A DNA stretch of 59,453 nucleotides from Bacteroidaceae bacterium (lineage in GTDB: Bacteria; Bacteroidota; Bacteroidia; Bacteroidales; Bacteroidaceae), in assembly GCA_024401305.1 (NCBI GenBank), contig JAKSLI010000015.1, positions 1 through 59,453 of the forward strand, read 5' to 3'. A model generated the notes under the pieces. That model worked only from the letters and a program-made list of their open reading frames with translations, was not told the DNA's origin and made no database searches. Positions 8,122-16,517 of this stretch are shown in pieces. Both the position numbers and the translations under genes were made by a program. Position 1 is the first letter of the stretch. Each line of letters opens with the position of its first letter.

Positions 8122-9873
8122 TTACCAGTTCTTTTGGCGACTTTGATTTTGTCTTCGCCTCTGGGCAGCCTTCACCTTCTCTTGAGTTATGCGCTCTTGA
8201 TTTTTGGCGGCATTGAGAAGTTGCTCGGCATTTTCCTTGTTCAACTGCTCTTGCTTTTGCTGCTGTTCGTCTTGTTTTGGATCTTGCTTGTCCTTGTTTT
8301 GATCCTTGTTCTTGTCTTTATTCTGGTTCTTGTCTTTATTCTTGTCCTTATTCTTGTCTTGGTTCTTATCTTTGTTTTGGTCTTTATCCTGATTCTTCTG
8401 GTTTTGTTGTTGCTTCTTCAGAAGAGCCTGGCAAAGAGCAAGGTTGTAGCGAGTCTGGTCGTTCGTATAATCATTTCGGAGACTCTCCTTGTAAGCCTCA
8501 ATGGCTTTCGCATAATCCTGACGGTTTTGTAGGATAACGCCAGCATTATGATATATCTGTGCCTTACGCTTCTTGTCCTTTTGAAGTTGGGCAGCCTTGT
8601 CAAAATAGTTTAACGCGAGAGAATCTTTCTCTTGCATCATCTTGGCACAAGCCATGTTATAGAGAGCCTCCGGATTGTTAGGATTTCTCTCCAAGGCTTT
8701 CTTGTATTCGATGTCAGCCTTGTCAAACTTTTGGTCGCGATAGTACTTGTTACCACTACGGATAAACTGCCTGTCAGTCTGGGCATTAGCATCCATGGCA
8801 CTAAAACCTAGCGCAAAAAGAAGCAGCAAGATCTTAGTGGAAGAAGAGAGAGTCTTGCGAGAAGCCATTCTGGAAAGTTTTGTAAAGAATCCGTTGGATG
8901 TGTCAGATATGAACAACTCAAGGACGAGCAATAGAAGAACTATCCAAATGACTGGCTGATATTGTTCCTCATAGTCGCTGTAAACAACGGCATCCATCTG
9001 TCCTTTCTGGAGTTGAGAGAGTTTTTCGTTAAGAAGTTCCTGAGCACGGTTGTTATTGTCAACATGAATGAAAGCGCCATGACCAGCTTCAGCAATGGAC
9101 TGACACATTTCAACATTGAGTCTTGACATCACTTCCTCGCCTGAATTATCGCGCATATATCCGCCATCAGGACTTGGAACAGGCGCACCTTTCTCACTTC
9201 CTACACCAAGAACAAACACATTGTAGCCTTTGTTGAAAGCCTCGGCAGCCATTTCTTCCGCACCTCCTTCATGGTCTTCACCATCAGTGATGAGAATAAT
9301 TGCCTTGCCAACACCTTCCTGATTGGTAAAACTCTTCATGGAAAGGTCTAGGGCATCGGCAATATTGGTACCTTGAGAGGCAATAAGCTCAGGAGTAATG
9401 CTGCGCATGAACATCTTTGCCGAAACATAATCGCTTGTTATAGGCAGTTGCACGAAAGCATCTCCCGCGAAAACAATAAGTCCAACACGGTCTTTCGTGA
9501 AATGATCAACAAGATTCTCAATGAGCAATTTCGTCTTCTCCAATCGCGAAGGCACAACATCTTCTGCTCGCATGGAGTTACTGATGTCCATGGCAATCAT
9601 CACCTCTATACCGTTTCGCTCCTCTTTGCTTACCTTTGTGCCAAGTTGTGGACGAGCAAGAACAACGACCAGGAGTGAGAAAACAAGCATGATGATGCTG
9701 AACTTGATATTCTCACGAAGAAGTGAAAGCTCTGGCATCATCTTATATACAAGCTGCTTGTCACCTAGTTTACGCAAGGCTTGTCTGCGCTTGTAGTAAG
9801 TGTACAAACGCAAACCTACGAAAACAGGAATGAGCAACAGTAGGTAGAAATATTCTGGAGAAGCGAATTTCAA
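8122..9873 (-). CDS. BatB-BatC fusion: VWA membrane protein with C-terminal TPR domain
   Basis: Residues 1-330 form a BatB-type protein: two N-terminal membrane helices, a von Willebrand A domain with the metal-binding motif DISNS (about residue 96), and a third helix near 305-325 (PVIWIVLLLLVLELFIS). A second signal-like helix near 345-365 (ILLLLFALGFSAMDANAQ) is followed by three TPRs (KYYRDQKFDKADIEYKKALE onward) and a low-complexity tail of KDKNQDKN-type repeats (about residues 495-540), encoded by a tandem DNA repeat at 8258-8400. The second half corresponds to BatC, so this is a BatB-BatC fusion retaining an internal signal-like sequence. It sits between batA and batD-batE, with an unusual TCGA-rich 109-bp spacer downstream. 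It is predicted to be anchored in the inner membrane with VWA and TPR parts available for partner binding. Confidence 0.9.
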   Translation of the reverse strand: MKFASPEYFYLLLLIPVFVGLRLYTYYKRRQALRKLGDKQLVYKMMPELSLLRENIKFSIIMLVFSLLVVVLARPQLGTKVSKEERNGIEVMIAMDISNSMRAEDVVPSRLEKTKLLIENLVDHFTKDRVGLIVFAGDAFVQLPITSDYVSAKMFMRSITPELIASQGTNIADALDLSMKSFTNQEGVGKAIILITDGEDHEGGAEEMAAEAFNKGYNVFVLGVGSEKGAPVPSPDGGYMRDNSGEEVMSRLNVEMCQSIAEAGHGAFIHVDNNNRAQELLNEKLSQLQKGQMDAVVYSDYEEQYQPVIWIVLLLLVLELFISDTSNGFFTKLSRMASRKTLSSSTKILLLLFALGFSAMDANAQTDRQFIRSGNKYYRDQKFDKADIEYKKALERNPNNPEALYNMACAKMMQEKDSLALNYFDKAAQLQKDKKRKAQIYHNAGVILQNRQDYAKAIEAYKESLRNDYTNDQTRYNLALCQALLKKQQQNQKNQDKDQNKDKNQDKNKDKNKDKNQNKDKNKDQNKDKQDPKQDEQQQKQEQLNKENAEQLLNAAKNQERITQEKVKAAQRRRQNQSRQKNW

Positions 9874-9895
9874 AGCGTTATGAGTTTTATTGTTG

Positions 9896-10891
9896 TTAAG
9901 GAAGCTTGCGCAACCAAGTCTGGCGAAGAAGAATTTCCGTCAAGAGGAGCAGCAAGGCAATGAGAGCAAATATCTGATACGCTTCATTCTTGCGAGAGAA
10001 TTTCTTGATGTCAACCTTGGATTTCTCAAGAGAGTCAATCTCCTTATAAATGGAGAAAAGCTGGCTTGAGTTAGTTGCGCGATAGAACTTACCGTCAGTC
10101 ATTTGCGCAATCTGGGCAAGCGACTTTTCATCGACTTGGTCTTTTGTATGAATATACTGGATTGTTCCACCAACTTGAACCGGCACAGACAGCAACTTAC
10201 CACTATAGGCAGCAATAGTGTAAACTCTTATGCCATAAGTCTTTGCAATCTTAGCGGCTTGAAGTGGTGAAATCTCTCCGCAGTTGTTGCTACCATCTGT
10301 AAGCAAGATCACGACTTTGCTCTTCGCCTTGGAATCCTTAAGACGAGAGAGAGAGTTTGCCAAGCCCATGCCAATTGCTGTACCATCTTCAAGAATACCA
10401 CTTTCTGCCATCTCGGTTCCAACACTTCTAAGCATGTTTAGCAATGAAGCATGGTCGGTAGTCATCGGACATTGTGTAAAGGCTTCAGCAGCAAAGACTG
10501 TCAAACCAATATTATCATCAGGACGATTATTGATGAACTCAGCGGCAACGCTCTTCGCTGCACTAATGCGAGAAGGTGTGAGGTCTGTAAGAGTCATACT
10601 CGTTGAAACGTCCATAGCAAGCATTATGTCAATGCCTTCTGCTGTGCGAGTGCCCCAGGAACTGCTTGTCTGAGGTCTGGCAAGGGCAAAGATGAGCATT
10701 GCAATCATAGCGGCACGCAACGCATTTGGCAACCACATCAGTCGTTGGCGTAATGACTTCGGCAACTTGGAATAGCCCGAAGTATCAGCAACAAGCATTG
10801 TGGCTGATTTCTTTGAGCTGCGATAGAGATACCAGATATAAGGTATCAGCAGCAGAAAGAGAAGGAAATATTCTTTGTTTGCGAAAATCAT
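9896..10891 (-). CDS. batA: BatA-like von Willebrand factor A domain membrane protein
   Basis: This 331-residue protein begins with a membrane helix (YFLLFLLLIPYIWYLY), has a second one near 60-75 (RAAMIAMLIFALARPQ), then a VWA domain with MIDAS motif DVSTS near residue 95 and LLTDGSNNCG further on, and ends with a helix (QIFALIALLLLLTEILL). That order is the standard BatA/BatB architecture. MIDAS residues bind Mg2+ and mediate protein-protein contacts. Its start overlaps the upstream gene by 4 bp (ATGA at 10888-10891), indicating translational coupling. It is followed after 22 bp by the BatB-BatC fusion, a second VWA protein. Expected to act with the MoxR ATPase at the start of the operon. 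Confidence 0.92.
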   Translation of the reverse strand: MIFANKEYFLLFLLLIPYIWYLYRSSKKSATMLVADTSGYSKLPKSLRQRLMWLPNALRAAMIAMLIFALARPQTSSSWGTRTAEGIDIMLAMDVSTSMTLTDLTPSRISAAKSVAAEFINNRPDDNIGLTVFAAEAFTQCPMTTDHASLLNMLRSVGTEMAESGILEDGTAIGMGLANSLSRLKDSKAKSKVVILLTDGSNNCGEISPLQAAKIAKTYGIRVYTIAAYSGKLLSVPVQVGGTIQYIHTKDQVDEKSLAQIAQMTDGKFYRATNSSQLFSIYKEIDSLEKSKVDIKKFSRKNEAYQIFALIALLLLLTEILLRQTWLRKLP

Positions 10892-11949
10892 ATCAAATTA
10901 ATCAACTGCCATCCACAGTAAACCGTAAGAGCAGAACCAATCAATACCAGTGTGACTATCAATGCCTTATATATTCTTCGCCAAAGAATCATCTGCTTTT
11001 CCTCAGCTGACTTCTTTGGTTTCTTATCTTCTTCCTTTTTCTCTTCCGGTTTCGTTGAAGTGACGAACTGAAGAGCATTTGCAAGGTTCATGTCGTTCTC
11101 ATTGAGTGGAACCTCAAACTTAGCAAACTTAACGAGGTCGGCAGTCTCAAAGAGTTGCTTGAGTTCGTTGATCATTGTTGCCTTGTCCTGCTTTTGCAAT
11201 GCCTCAACAATCTCGGAAGTAATCATTTCCTTTGCATTGAATCCAAAGCGAGCCTCGATGTAATTGCGCAAAGAATCCGTAAGCGCAGAATAGTAATCCT
11301 TCTGATTCTCCGAGTGAGAAGAGCCATTGTTCTTGAGAGTAGTGATGTCTTTCATCGCCTGCTCGTATGGAGTAAGCTTCTTACGGAAGGAGAACTTGAA
11401 GTTGATAGGCTTGTTCTCCTTGAGGCGCTTGTAGAAATAAATCGCAAGCAAAAAGAGCAGCAAGGCAACCATTCCCAGGTAAATGATGGATGTCCATTCG
11501 CTCAAGACAAACGGAGGATTCTGCACATCTTGTGGAGGGAAGAACATCTCTGGATGCAAGGTATCAACCTCGCATGTGATAACCTTCAAAGCAAGATTGC
11601 TGCCTTGATAATCCTTTCCGTCAACCTTTACCTTAACGGCTGGTATATAATATAATGTGTCTTCGAAAGAAGTCAGCGTGTATTCGCGAGAAGTCTCAAC
11701 GGTATTGTTGTCAAGTTCTTCAGTCTTTTCCTCACCATTACTAAGCACTTCCACGCCAGGCGTGATGTATTCACTTGGCTTGAACACAGGCATAACCACC
11801 TTTTGTCCTTTCTTCGCCTGAACGGAAACCTTCAAATGAGCCTGACAACCGATGAAGATCTCAACGGAGTCAATCTCCTGCTTCACGCTTTGCGCAAAGG
11901 AAAGAACTGGTAGAAGTGAGAATAATATTATTGAAAGAAGTTTCTTCAT
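10888..11949 (-). CDS. Bat-operon membrane protein with BatD-like architecture, function unknown
   Basis: The 353-residue product has a signal peptide (MKKLLSIILFSLLPVLSFAQ), a beta-rich extracytoplasmic region to about residue 160, a membrane helix (IIYLGMVALLLFLLAIYFY, about 170-190), a cytosolic helical domain with the segment YYSALTDSLRNYIEARFGF, and a second helix near the C-terminus (ALIVTLVLIGSALTVYCGW). The helical domain resembles the one after the membrane segment in BatD, so this may be a shortened BatD-like paralogue. It lies between the DUF58 gene and batA and overlaps batA by 4 bp. I do not recognise a more specific family, and no catalytic motif is evident. A role as a membrane partner of the MoxR/VWA assembly is inference from position. 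Confidence 0.8.
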   Translation of the reverse strand: MKKLLSIILFSLLPVLSFAQSVKQEIDSVEIFIGCQAHLKVSVQAKKGQKVVMPVFKPSEYITPGVEVLSNGEEKTEELDNNTVETSREYTLTSFEDTLYYIPAVKVKVDGKDYQGSNLALKVITCEVDTLHPEMFFPPQDVQNPPFVLSEWTSIIYLGMVALLLFLLAIYFYKRLKENKPINFKFSFRKKLTPYEQAMKDITTLKNNGSSHSENQKDYYSALTDSLRNYIEARFGFNAKEMITSEIVEALQKQDKATMINELKQLFETADLVKFAKFEVPLNENDMNLANALQFVTSTKPEEKKEEDKKPKKSAEEKQMILWRRIYKALIVTLVLIGSALTVYCGWQLINLI

Positions 11950-12009
11950 TATTTTTCAACCTTACGATTTAACAACCTCTTGACCTCAAGACCTTATAGC
12001 CTCAAGACT

Positions 12010-12882
12010 TTACTTCGCTCTCTTTTTGAAGAGTCCAGTCAAAGCCTTGACATAATCGTCTGTTGTTGAAACCGAAATGTTATCTACTTTTGCCTTATTG
12101 AATAGCGCAGTAAGCACAGCTTGCTTATTCTTCCAAACCATTGCATGAGCGGCACGAACCTCACGACTTGAGGTATCAAGATAAGTTTCCTTGCCGCTTT
12201 CCGCATCAAGAACCTTGATAAGTCCTACATTTGGCAATTGTTCCTGGAATTTATCGTAAACTTGGATAGCTATCACATCGTGCTTCTTTCCGCTGATATT
12301 CAGCGCTTTCTCAAAGTTTTCGTGAGTGTAGAAGTCGCTGAGAAGGAAAGTTGTGGAACGACCTTTAACGAGTCTGTTCAACGATTCCAATGCAACTGAA
12401 ACATCAGTCTTTTTGCTCTGTGGCTTGAAGTCGAGCATCTCACGAATGATGTGAAGTATGTGCTTGCGTCCTTTCTTGGCAGGAATAACCTTCTCTATCT
12501 TGTCAGAGAAGAAGATAACACCTATCTTATCATTGTTTTCAATGGCAGAGAAAGCAATGGTAGCGGCGATTTCTGTCGTTATATCCTTCTGAAGTTGTCC
12601 ATGGAGACCAAAGTTCTGACTGCCACTCACATCAACAAGCAAGAACACAGTCAGTTCTCGTTCCTCTTCAAACTCTTTCACGTATGGATGGTTGAAGCGA
12701 GCTGTAACATTCCAATCAATATCGCGAACATCGTCGCCATACTGATATTCACGCACTTCGCTGAACACCATTCCTCGTCCTTTGAAGGCAGAGTGATATT
12801 GGCCAGCGAATATGTTCTTAGACAATCCGCGGGCTTTAATATCGAGTTTTCTTACCTTTGCTAAAAGAGTTTGAGAATCCAT
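12010..12882 (-). CDS. DUF58 domain protein of the MoxR/Bat operon
   Basis: The 290-residue protein has the DUF58 signature near the N-terminus (REYQYGDDVRDIDWNVTARF), followed by a VWA-like fold containing LLVDVSGSQNFG. There is no signal peptide or membrane helix, so it should be cytosolic or peripheral. DUF58 proteins regularly follow moxR and precede VWA membrane proteins in bacterial genomes. The biochemical role is not established; association with the AAA+ ATPase is the usual inference. Its start codon overlaps the moxR stop (TAATG at 12880-12884), a coupling arrangement. A 60-bp spacer separates it from the next gene and contains a repeated CCTCAAGAC phrase. Confidence 0.92.
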   Translation of the reverse strand: MDSQTLLAKVRKLDIKARGLSKNIFAGQYHSAFKGRGMVFSEVREYQYGDDVRDIDWNVTARFNHPYVKEFEEERELTVFLLVDVSGSQNFGLHGQLQKDITTEIAATIAFSAIENNDKIGVIFFSDKIEKVIPAKKGRKHILHIIREMLDFKPQSKKTDVSVALESLNRLVKGRSTTFLLSDFYTHENFEKALNISGKKHDVIAIQVYDKFQEQLPNVGLIKVLDAESGKETYLDTSSREVRAAHAMVWKNKQAVLTALFNKAKVDNISVSTTDDYVKALTGLFKKRAK

Positions 12883-13877
12883 TATGGTACCTGAACCTTG
12901 TTAAGTATCTCAGAGATAATTTGTTCCGTGCTTACATTTGTTGCCTCTGCCTCGTATGAAAGACCAATACGATGGCGAAGTACATCATAAGCTACAGCGC
13001 GAACATCCTCAGGCACCACATAACCTCTGCGCTTCATGAACGCGTATGTGCGAGCTGCCTTGGCAAGATTGATACTTGCACGAGGACTTCCGCCAAAAGT
13101 AATCATCTGACGCAAGTTGTCAAGATGGTAACGCTCTGGATAACGAGTAGCAAAAACAATGTCTGCGATATATTGTTCAATCTTCTCGTCAATGTAAACC
13201 TGGTTTACAACCTCACGAGCCTCAAGAATATCCTTGGCAGTAGCAACAGGCAAAACCTTTGCTTTCTCACCAGAAAGGTTCTGGCGGATGATGAGTTTCT
13301 CCTCTTCAAGCGTAGGATAATCAACGATAACCTTAAGCATGAAACGGTCAACCTGTGCTTCAGGAAGCTGGTATGTACCTTCCTGCTCGATTGGATTTTG
13401 CGTTGCCATTACAAGGAAAGGCTTTGGAAGCGAGAATGTTTCGCTACCGATAGTGACCTGACCTTCCTGCATGGCTTCGAGCAATGCACTCTGCACCTTT
13501 GCTGGAGCACGGTTAATTTCATCTGCAAGCACGAAGTTTGCAAACACTGGACCTTTCTTTACATGGAACTTCTCATCTTTCTGAGAGTAAACCATAGTAC
13601 CGATGACATCGGCCGGGAGAAGGTCTGGTGTAAACTGAATGCGAGAGAAATCAGCATCGATGAGATCAGAGAGAGTCTTGATAGCCAAAGTCTTTGCAAG
13701 ACCAGGAAGACCTTCAAGAAGGACATGGCCGTTGGAAAGAAGTACAAGTACCAGACTTTCCACAAGATGTTTCTGACCAACGATAGTCTGGTTCAAACCC
13801 ATCACAAGGTTCTGAACGAAGGCGCTGTGCTGCTCGATGTGAGCATTAAGAGCGCGTATATCTAATGATTCTGCCAT
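12882..13877 (-). CDS. MoxR-family AAA+ ATPase
   Basis: This 331-residue protein is a compact AAA+ ATPase of the MoxR type. Visible motifs are Walker A GLPGLAKT (about residue 56), Walker B with FVLADEINRAP (about 115), sensor 1 ATQNPIEQEGTYQLPEAQ, and the sensor 2/lid region GGSPRASINLAKAAR. MoxR proteins are thought to act as chaperones or metal-cofactor insertion factors together with VWA proteins; several VWA and DUF58 genes follow directly. A -7 element with matching -33 box lies at 13944-13975, partly inside the preceding gene, so this is the first gene of the bat transcript with a leader of roughly 60 nt. The unit probably runs through queA to the terminator at 3827-3868. Confidence 0.95.
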   Translation of the reverse strand: MAESLDIRALNAHIEQHSAFVQNLVMGLNQTIVGQKHLVESLVLVLLSNGHVLLEGLPGLAKTLAIKTLSDLIDADFSRIQFTPDLLPADVIGTMVYSQKDEKFHVKKGPVFANFVLADEINRAPAKVQSALLEAMQEGQVTIGSETFSLPKPFLVMATQNPIEQEGTYQLPEAQVDRFMLKVIVDYPTLEEEKLIIRQNLSGEKAKVLPVATAKDILEAREVVNQVYIDEKIEQYIADIVFATRYPERYHLDNLRQMITFGGSPRASINLAKAARTYAFMKRRGYVVPEDVRAVAYDVLRHRIGLSYEAEATNVSTEQIISEILNKVQVP

Positions 13878-13943
13878 TTATTATATTGAGTTTACGATTT
13901 CTGGTTTATGGAATTAGCCAACATAGTTCGTGCTAACCGACTG

Positions 13944-13975
13944 CAAAGTTAACTAATTATTTGTGTTCAAGCAAA
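13944..13975 (-). promoter_or_regulatory. Promoter of the moxR-bat-queA operon
   Basis: Minus strand TTTG (13975-13972), 20-bp spacer, TAACTTTG (13951-13944). The -33 box lies within the last codons of the HU-LysM gene. The leader would be about 60 nt. Confidence 0.78.
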
Positions 13976-14925
13976 GGAATTCTAATCTTTTGACCTTCTT
14001 TAACACTTTCTAACGCATTGTGATATTGTATAAGGAATTCACCGCGCTGCAGACCGTATGTTGCTGCAATGTCTGTAAGCGATTGTCCCTGTTCAACTTC
14101 CACCACTTCTTGCGTACCAACAATCTTATATCCGGCATGTGGAAGCAGTTGTTTTGCTCTTTCAAGAGTCATCGTACAAGGATATTCAGGCACGCCTTTC
14201 TTGCCTTCGCCTGTTATCAAACGCTTTTGTTCGTCAGTAAGGTCAATAGCGTCAACATTCTTCTTTATATTGTCTATTGAGTCTTGCTTATGCTTTATCT
14301 CTGCTGCCTTCAAAGCGGCAATACGCTCTTTCTCAGCAAGTTCCTCCTGTGTCTTAAGATGTTGGTTATACGAATAGCCTCCGAAAGCAATCAAAGCTAT
14401 CAGAACGGCAACAACGGAAACTATCGTCCAGCGCTTTCTCGTCATTCGTTTCTTCTCCATCTGTTCTGTCAAGGCGTCAACTTTTTCTGTCAAGGCATCA
14501 ACCTTCTCTTCCACATCTGGAGTTTCCTCTTCTGGAATAGCAACTTGATTTACAGAAGGATTCTCATCTCCTGCGACAGCATTCGCAGTAGCATCAGCAG
14601 CTTCCTTTGACACATTATCAGCATTATCTACTGACACTTCTTCATCAGGCAGGTCAACAGTTATCTCTACCGTTTTGAAGTTCTCAAACGGAGCATTAAC
14701 AAGTCTTGCTATTTCCGTATCAGGAGTAAAAGTAACAATCTCTTTCTCTTTAAGCACAGACATCTTAAAGGTACCGAACCCATTGATAATAACCTGTTTA
14801 TCTTGTTTCAGTCCTTCACAAATGGTGCTGAACATTTCTGTAACGAAACGCTCAGCATCTCCGATTGACATGTGCTGTGTCTGTGCAAGTTGTCGTGAAA
14901 TTTCTCTTATCTGAAGTCTTTCCAT
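13957..14925 (-). CDS. Membrane-anchored HU-type DNA-binding protein with periplasmic LysM domain
   Basis: Residues 1-90 form an HU/IHF-like DNA-binding fold (ISRQLAQTQHMSIGDAERFV, then VIINGFGTFKMSVLKEKE). An acidic linker follows (about 90-135), then a heptad segment (VEEKVDALTEKVDALTEQME), a single membrane helix at about 165-185 (WTIVSVVAVLIALIAFGGYS), a charged helical stretch, and a C-terminal LysM-like domain (VEQGQSLTDIAATYGLQRGE ... GQKIRIPLL). LysM domains bind peptidoglycan. The positive-inside charges (KKRMTRKR before the helix) place HU in the cytosol and LysM in the periplasm. It directly follows a small HU gene (3-bp gap) in the rpmB-ftsY-rimO unit. The architecture suggests a physical link between DNA and the cell wall; that role is inference. 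Confidence 0.9.
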   Translation of the reverse strand: MERLQIREISRQLAQTQHMSIGDAERFVTEMFSTICEGLKQDKQVIINGFGTFKMSVLKEKEIVTFTPDTEIARLVNAPFENFKTVEITVDLPDEEVSVDNADNVSKEAADATANAVAGDENPSVNQVAIPEEETPDVEEKVDALTEKVDALTEQMEKKRMTRKRWTIVSVVAVLIALIAFGGYSYNQHLKTQEELAEKERIAALKAAEIKHKQDSIDNIKKNVDAIDLTDEQKRLITGEGKKGVPEYPCTMTLERAKQLLPHAGYKIVGTQEVVEVEQGQSLTDIAATYGLQRGEFLIQYHNALESVKEGQKIRIPLLEHK

Positions 14926-14928
14926 AGC

Positions 14929-15177
14929 TTACTTTCCTGTAAAGTTTAGTTCAAGTCTTGGTGGAACAAGCATCTTTTTCTTTGTGCTTGGGTCAACAAT
15001 AATCTTGTCTTCTTTCAGATTAACTTCAAAAAGTCCGAAAGACGACACATTTATCTGGTTTCCTGACTTCAGGTTATTGGTAAAGATGTCAAGCAAAACA
15101 TCAAGTTTCGCTTGAGTATCTTCAGCCGTAGTTCCGATTTTCTCGGATAAATTATCTATGAATGATTTGTGATTCAT
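14929..15177 (-). CDS. Small HU-family DNA-binding protein
   Basis: The product (82 residues from the ATG at 15177) has the helical N-terminal half and the beta-arm half of HU/IHF proteins: MNHKSFIDNLSEKIGTTAED, then INVSSFGLFEVNLKEDKIIV and a PPRLELNFTGK end. The conserved Gly-x-Phe turn of the family appears as SSFGLFEV. HU-like proteins bend and compact DNA. An in-frame TTG at 15198 would add seven residues but is less likely than the ATG. It is separated by 3 bp from the HU-LysM gene downstream and by 26 bp from rimO upstream, so the three are probably co-translated. The two HU proteins could form heterodimers, tying ordinary HU to a membrane-bound partner; this is a hypothesis. Confidence 0.9.
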   Translation of the reverse strand: MNHKSFIDNLSEKIGTTAEDTQAKLDVLLDIFTNNLKSGNQINVSSFGLFEVNLKEDKIIVDPSTKKKMLVPPRLELNFTGK

Positions 15178-15203
15178 CGTATTATTCTCAAGTGGCAATT
15201 TTA

Positions 15204-16517
15204 TTATGAAACCACATTTCCATAAAGATCAAACTCATCAGAGCCTGTAATCTCAACATTGTAAAACTCGCCAACAGCAAGTTCATTGTCGGATTTCACG
15301 AGAACTTCCGGATCAACTTCTGGCGAAGAATATTCAGAACGACAAATGAAATATTCGCCTTCCTTGCGATCAACGATAACTTTCAATGTCTTTCCTACGA
15401 AAGTTGCTGCAACCTGCTCACTAATAGACTGTTGCAACGCCATCAGTTTATCGAGTCGAGCCTGCTTTACTTCTTCAGGAACATCGTCAGAATAATTGTC
15501 AGCGCTGTATGTTCCGTCTTCCTCCGAGTAAGCGAAAGCACCCATTCTGTCGAACTTAACCTCACGGGTAAAGTCCATAAGTTCGTTGAAATCCTCTTCT
15601 GTTTCTCCCGGGAAACCTACCATAAGCGTAGTTCTCAAGCAGATGCCTGGCACTTCCTTTCGCATGGCAGCGATAAGATTGAGTGTGTCTTGCTTGCTAA
15701 TGTTACGGCGCATCTTCGTAAGCATATTGTCGGAAATATGCTGAAGAGCGATGTCCATGTATTTGCAGACATTATCTCTTTCACGGATAACGCGAAGCAA
15801 ATCCATAGGGAAATGTGTAGGATAAGCATAGTGCAGACGAATCCACTCAACGCCTTCTACAGCGGAAATTGCTTCAACGAGTTCGGCAATGTGCTGCTTT
15901 CCACCGATATCAATACCATAATAAGTGAGTTCCTGCGCTATGACATTAAACTCCTTAACTCCTTCAGCCACAAGCGATTTCACTTCTGCTACGATTTCCT
16001 CTTGCGAACGACTTCTATGCTTGCCTGTCATGATAGGAATTGCGCAATATGCACAATGACGGTCACAGCCTTCCGAAATCTTCAAATAAGCATAATGTGA
16101 AGGAGTTGTTATATGGCGACCAATAGTTTCCTTGTAGCATCCGGCAAAAGAAACCTTTGCTCCATGCTTTTCCGCCAAATCTTTTGCAAGTTGCTTAAAG
16201 TCGAACTTGCCATAAAACTTATCGACTTCAGGAATTTCTTTCTGCAAATCTTCCATGTAACGACCTGACAAGCAGCCCATTACATACAATTCTTCTATTC
16301 TGCCCTCTTCCTTTGCTTCGGCAAACTCAAGTATTTTCTCGATGCTTTCTTCCTTGGCATCCTGAATGAATCCGCAAGTGTTGATAACTACAATCTCGCC
16401 CTTCGGATTCTGACTGTCGTGAGTACAGTCAAAACCGATGGCTTCAAGTTGCTTCATGAGTGTCTCGGAATCAACAAGATTCTTTGAGCAGCCGAGAGTG
16501 ATTAAGTCAATTGTCAT
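15204..16517 (-). CDS. rimO: Ribosomal protein uS12 methylthiotransferase RimO
   Basis: A 437-residue radical-SAM methylthiotransferase. It has the N-terminal MTTase domain (MTIDLITLGCSKNLVDSET, VINTCGFI, VMGCLSGRY), the radical-SAM cluster motif as EGCDRHCAYCAIP, HYAYPTHFP, and a C-terminal TRAM domain. The N-terminal LGCSKNLVDSE and the PLMV-like order distinguish RimO from the MiaB paralogue at 39640-40950. The enzyme adds a methylthio group to an aspartate of ribosomal protein uS12. The gene begins immediately after the ftsY stop codon with no gap, so it is co-transcribed with ftsY. Length and motifs are complete. Confidence 0.96.
   Translation of the reverse strand: MTIDLITLGCSKNLVDSETLMKQLEAIGFDCTHDSQNPKGEIVVINTCGFIQDAKEESIEKILEFAEAKEEGRIEELYVMGCLSGRYMEDLQKEIPEVDKFYGKFDFKQLAKDLAEKHGAKVSFAGCYKETIGRHITTPSHYAYLKISEGCDRHCAYCAIPIMTGKHRSRSQEEIVAEVKSLVAEGVKEFNVIAQELTYYGIDIGGKQHIAELVEAISAVEGVEWIRLHYAYPTHFPMDLLRVIRERDNVCKYMDIALQHISDNMLTKMRRNISKQDTLNLIAAMRKEVPGICLRTTLMVGFPGETEEDFNELMDFTREVKFDRMGAFAYSEEDGTYSADNYSDDVPEEVKQARLDKLMALQQSISEQVAATFVGKTLKVIVDRKEGEYFICRSEYSSPEVDPEVLVKSDNELAVGEFYNVEITGSDEFDLYGNVVS

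Noticed and set aside
8258-8400. Plus-strand Leu/Val-rich ORF suggesting a membrane peptide
   Set aside because: It is the complement of the Lys/Asn/Asp repeat tail of the BatB-BatC fusion.
12972-13865. 297-residue plus-strand ORF opposite moxR
   Set aside because: Lies wholly within the conserved moxR frame; Cys/His-rich random composition.
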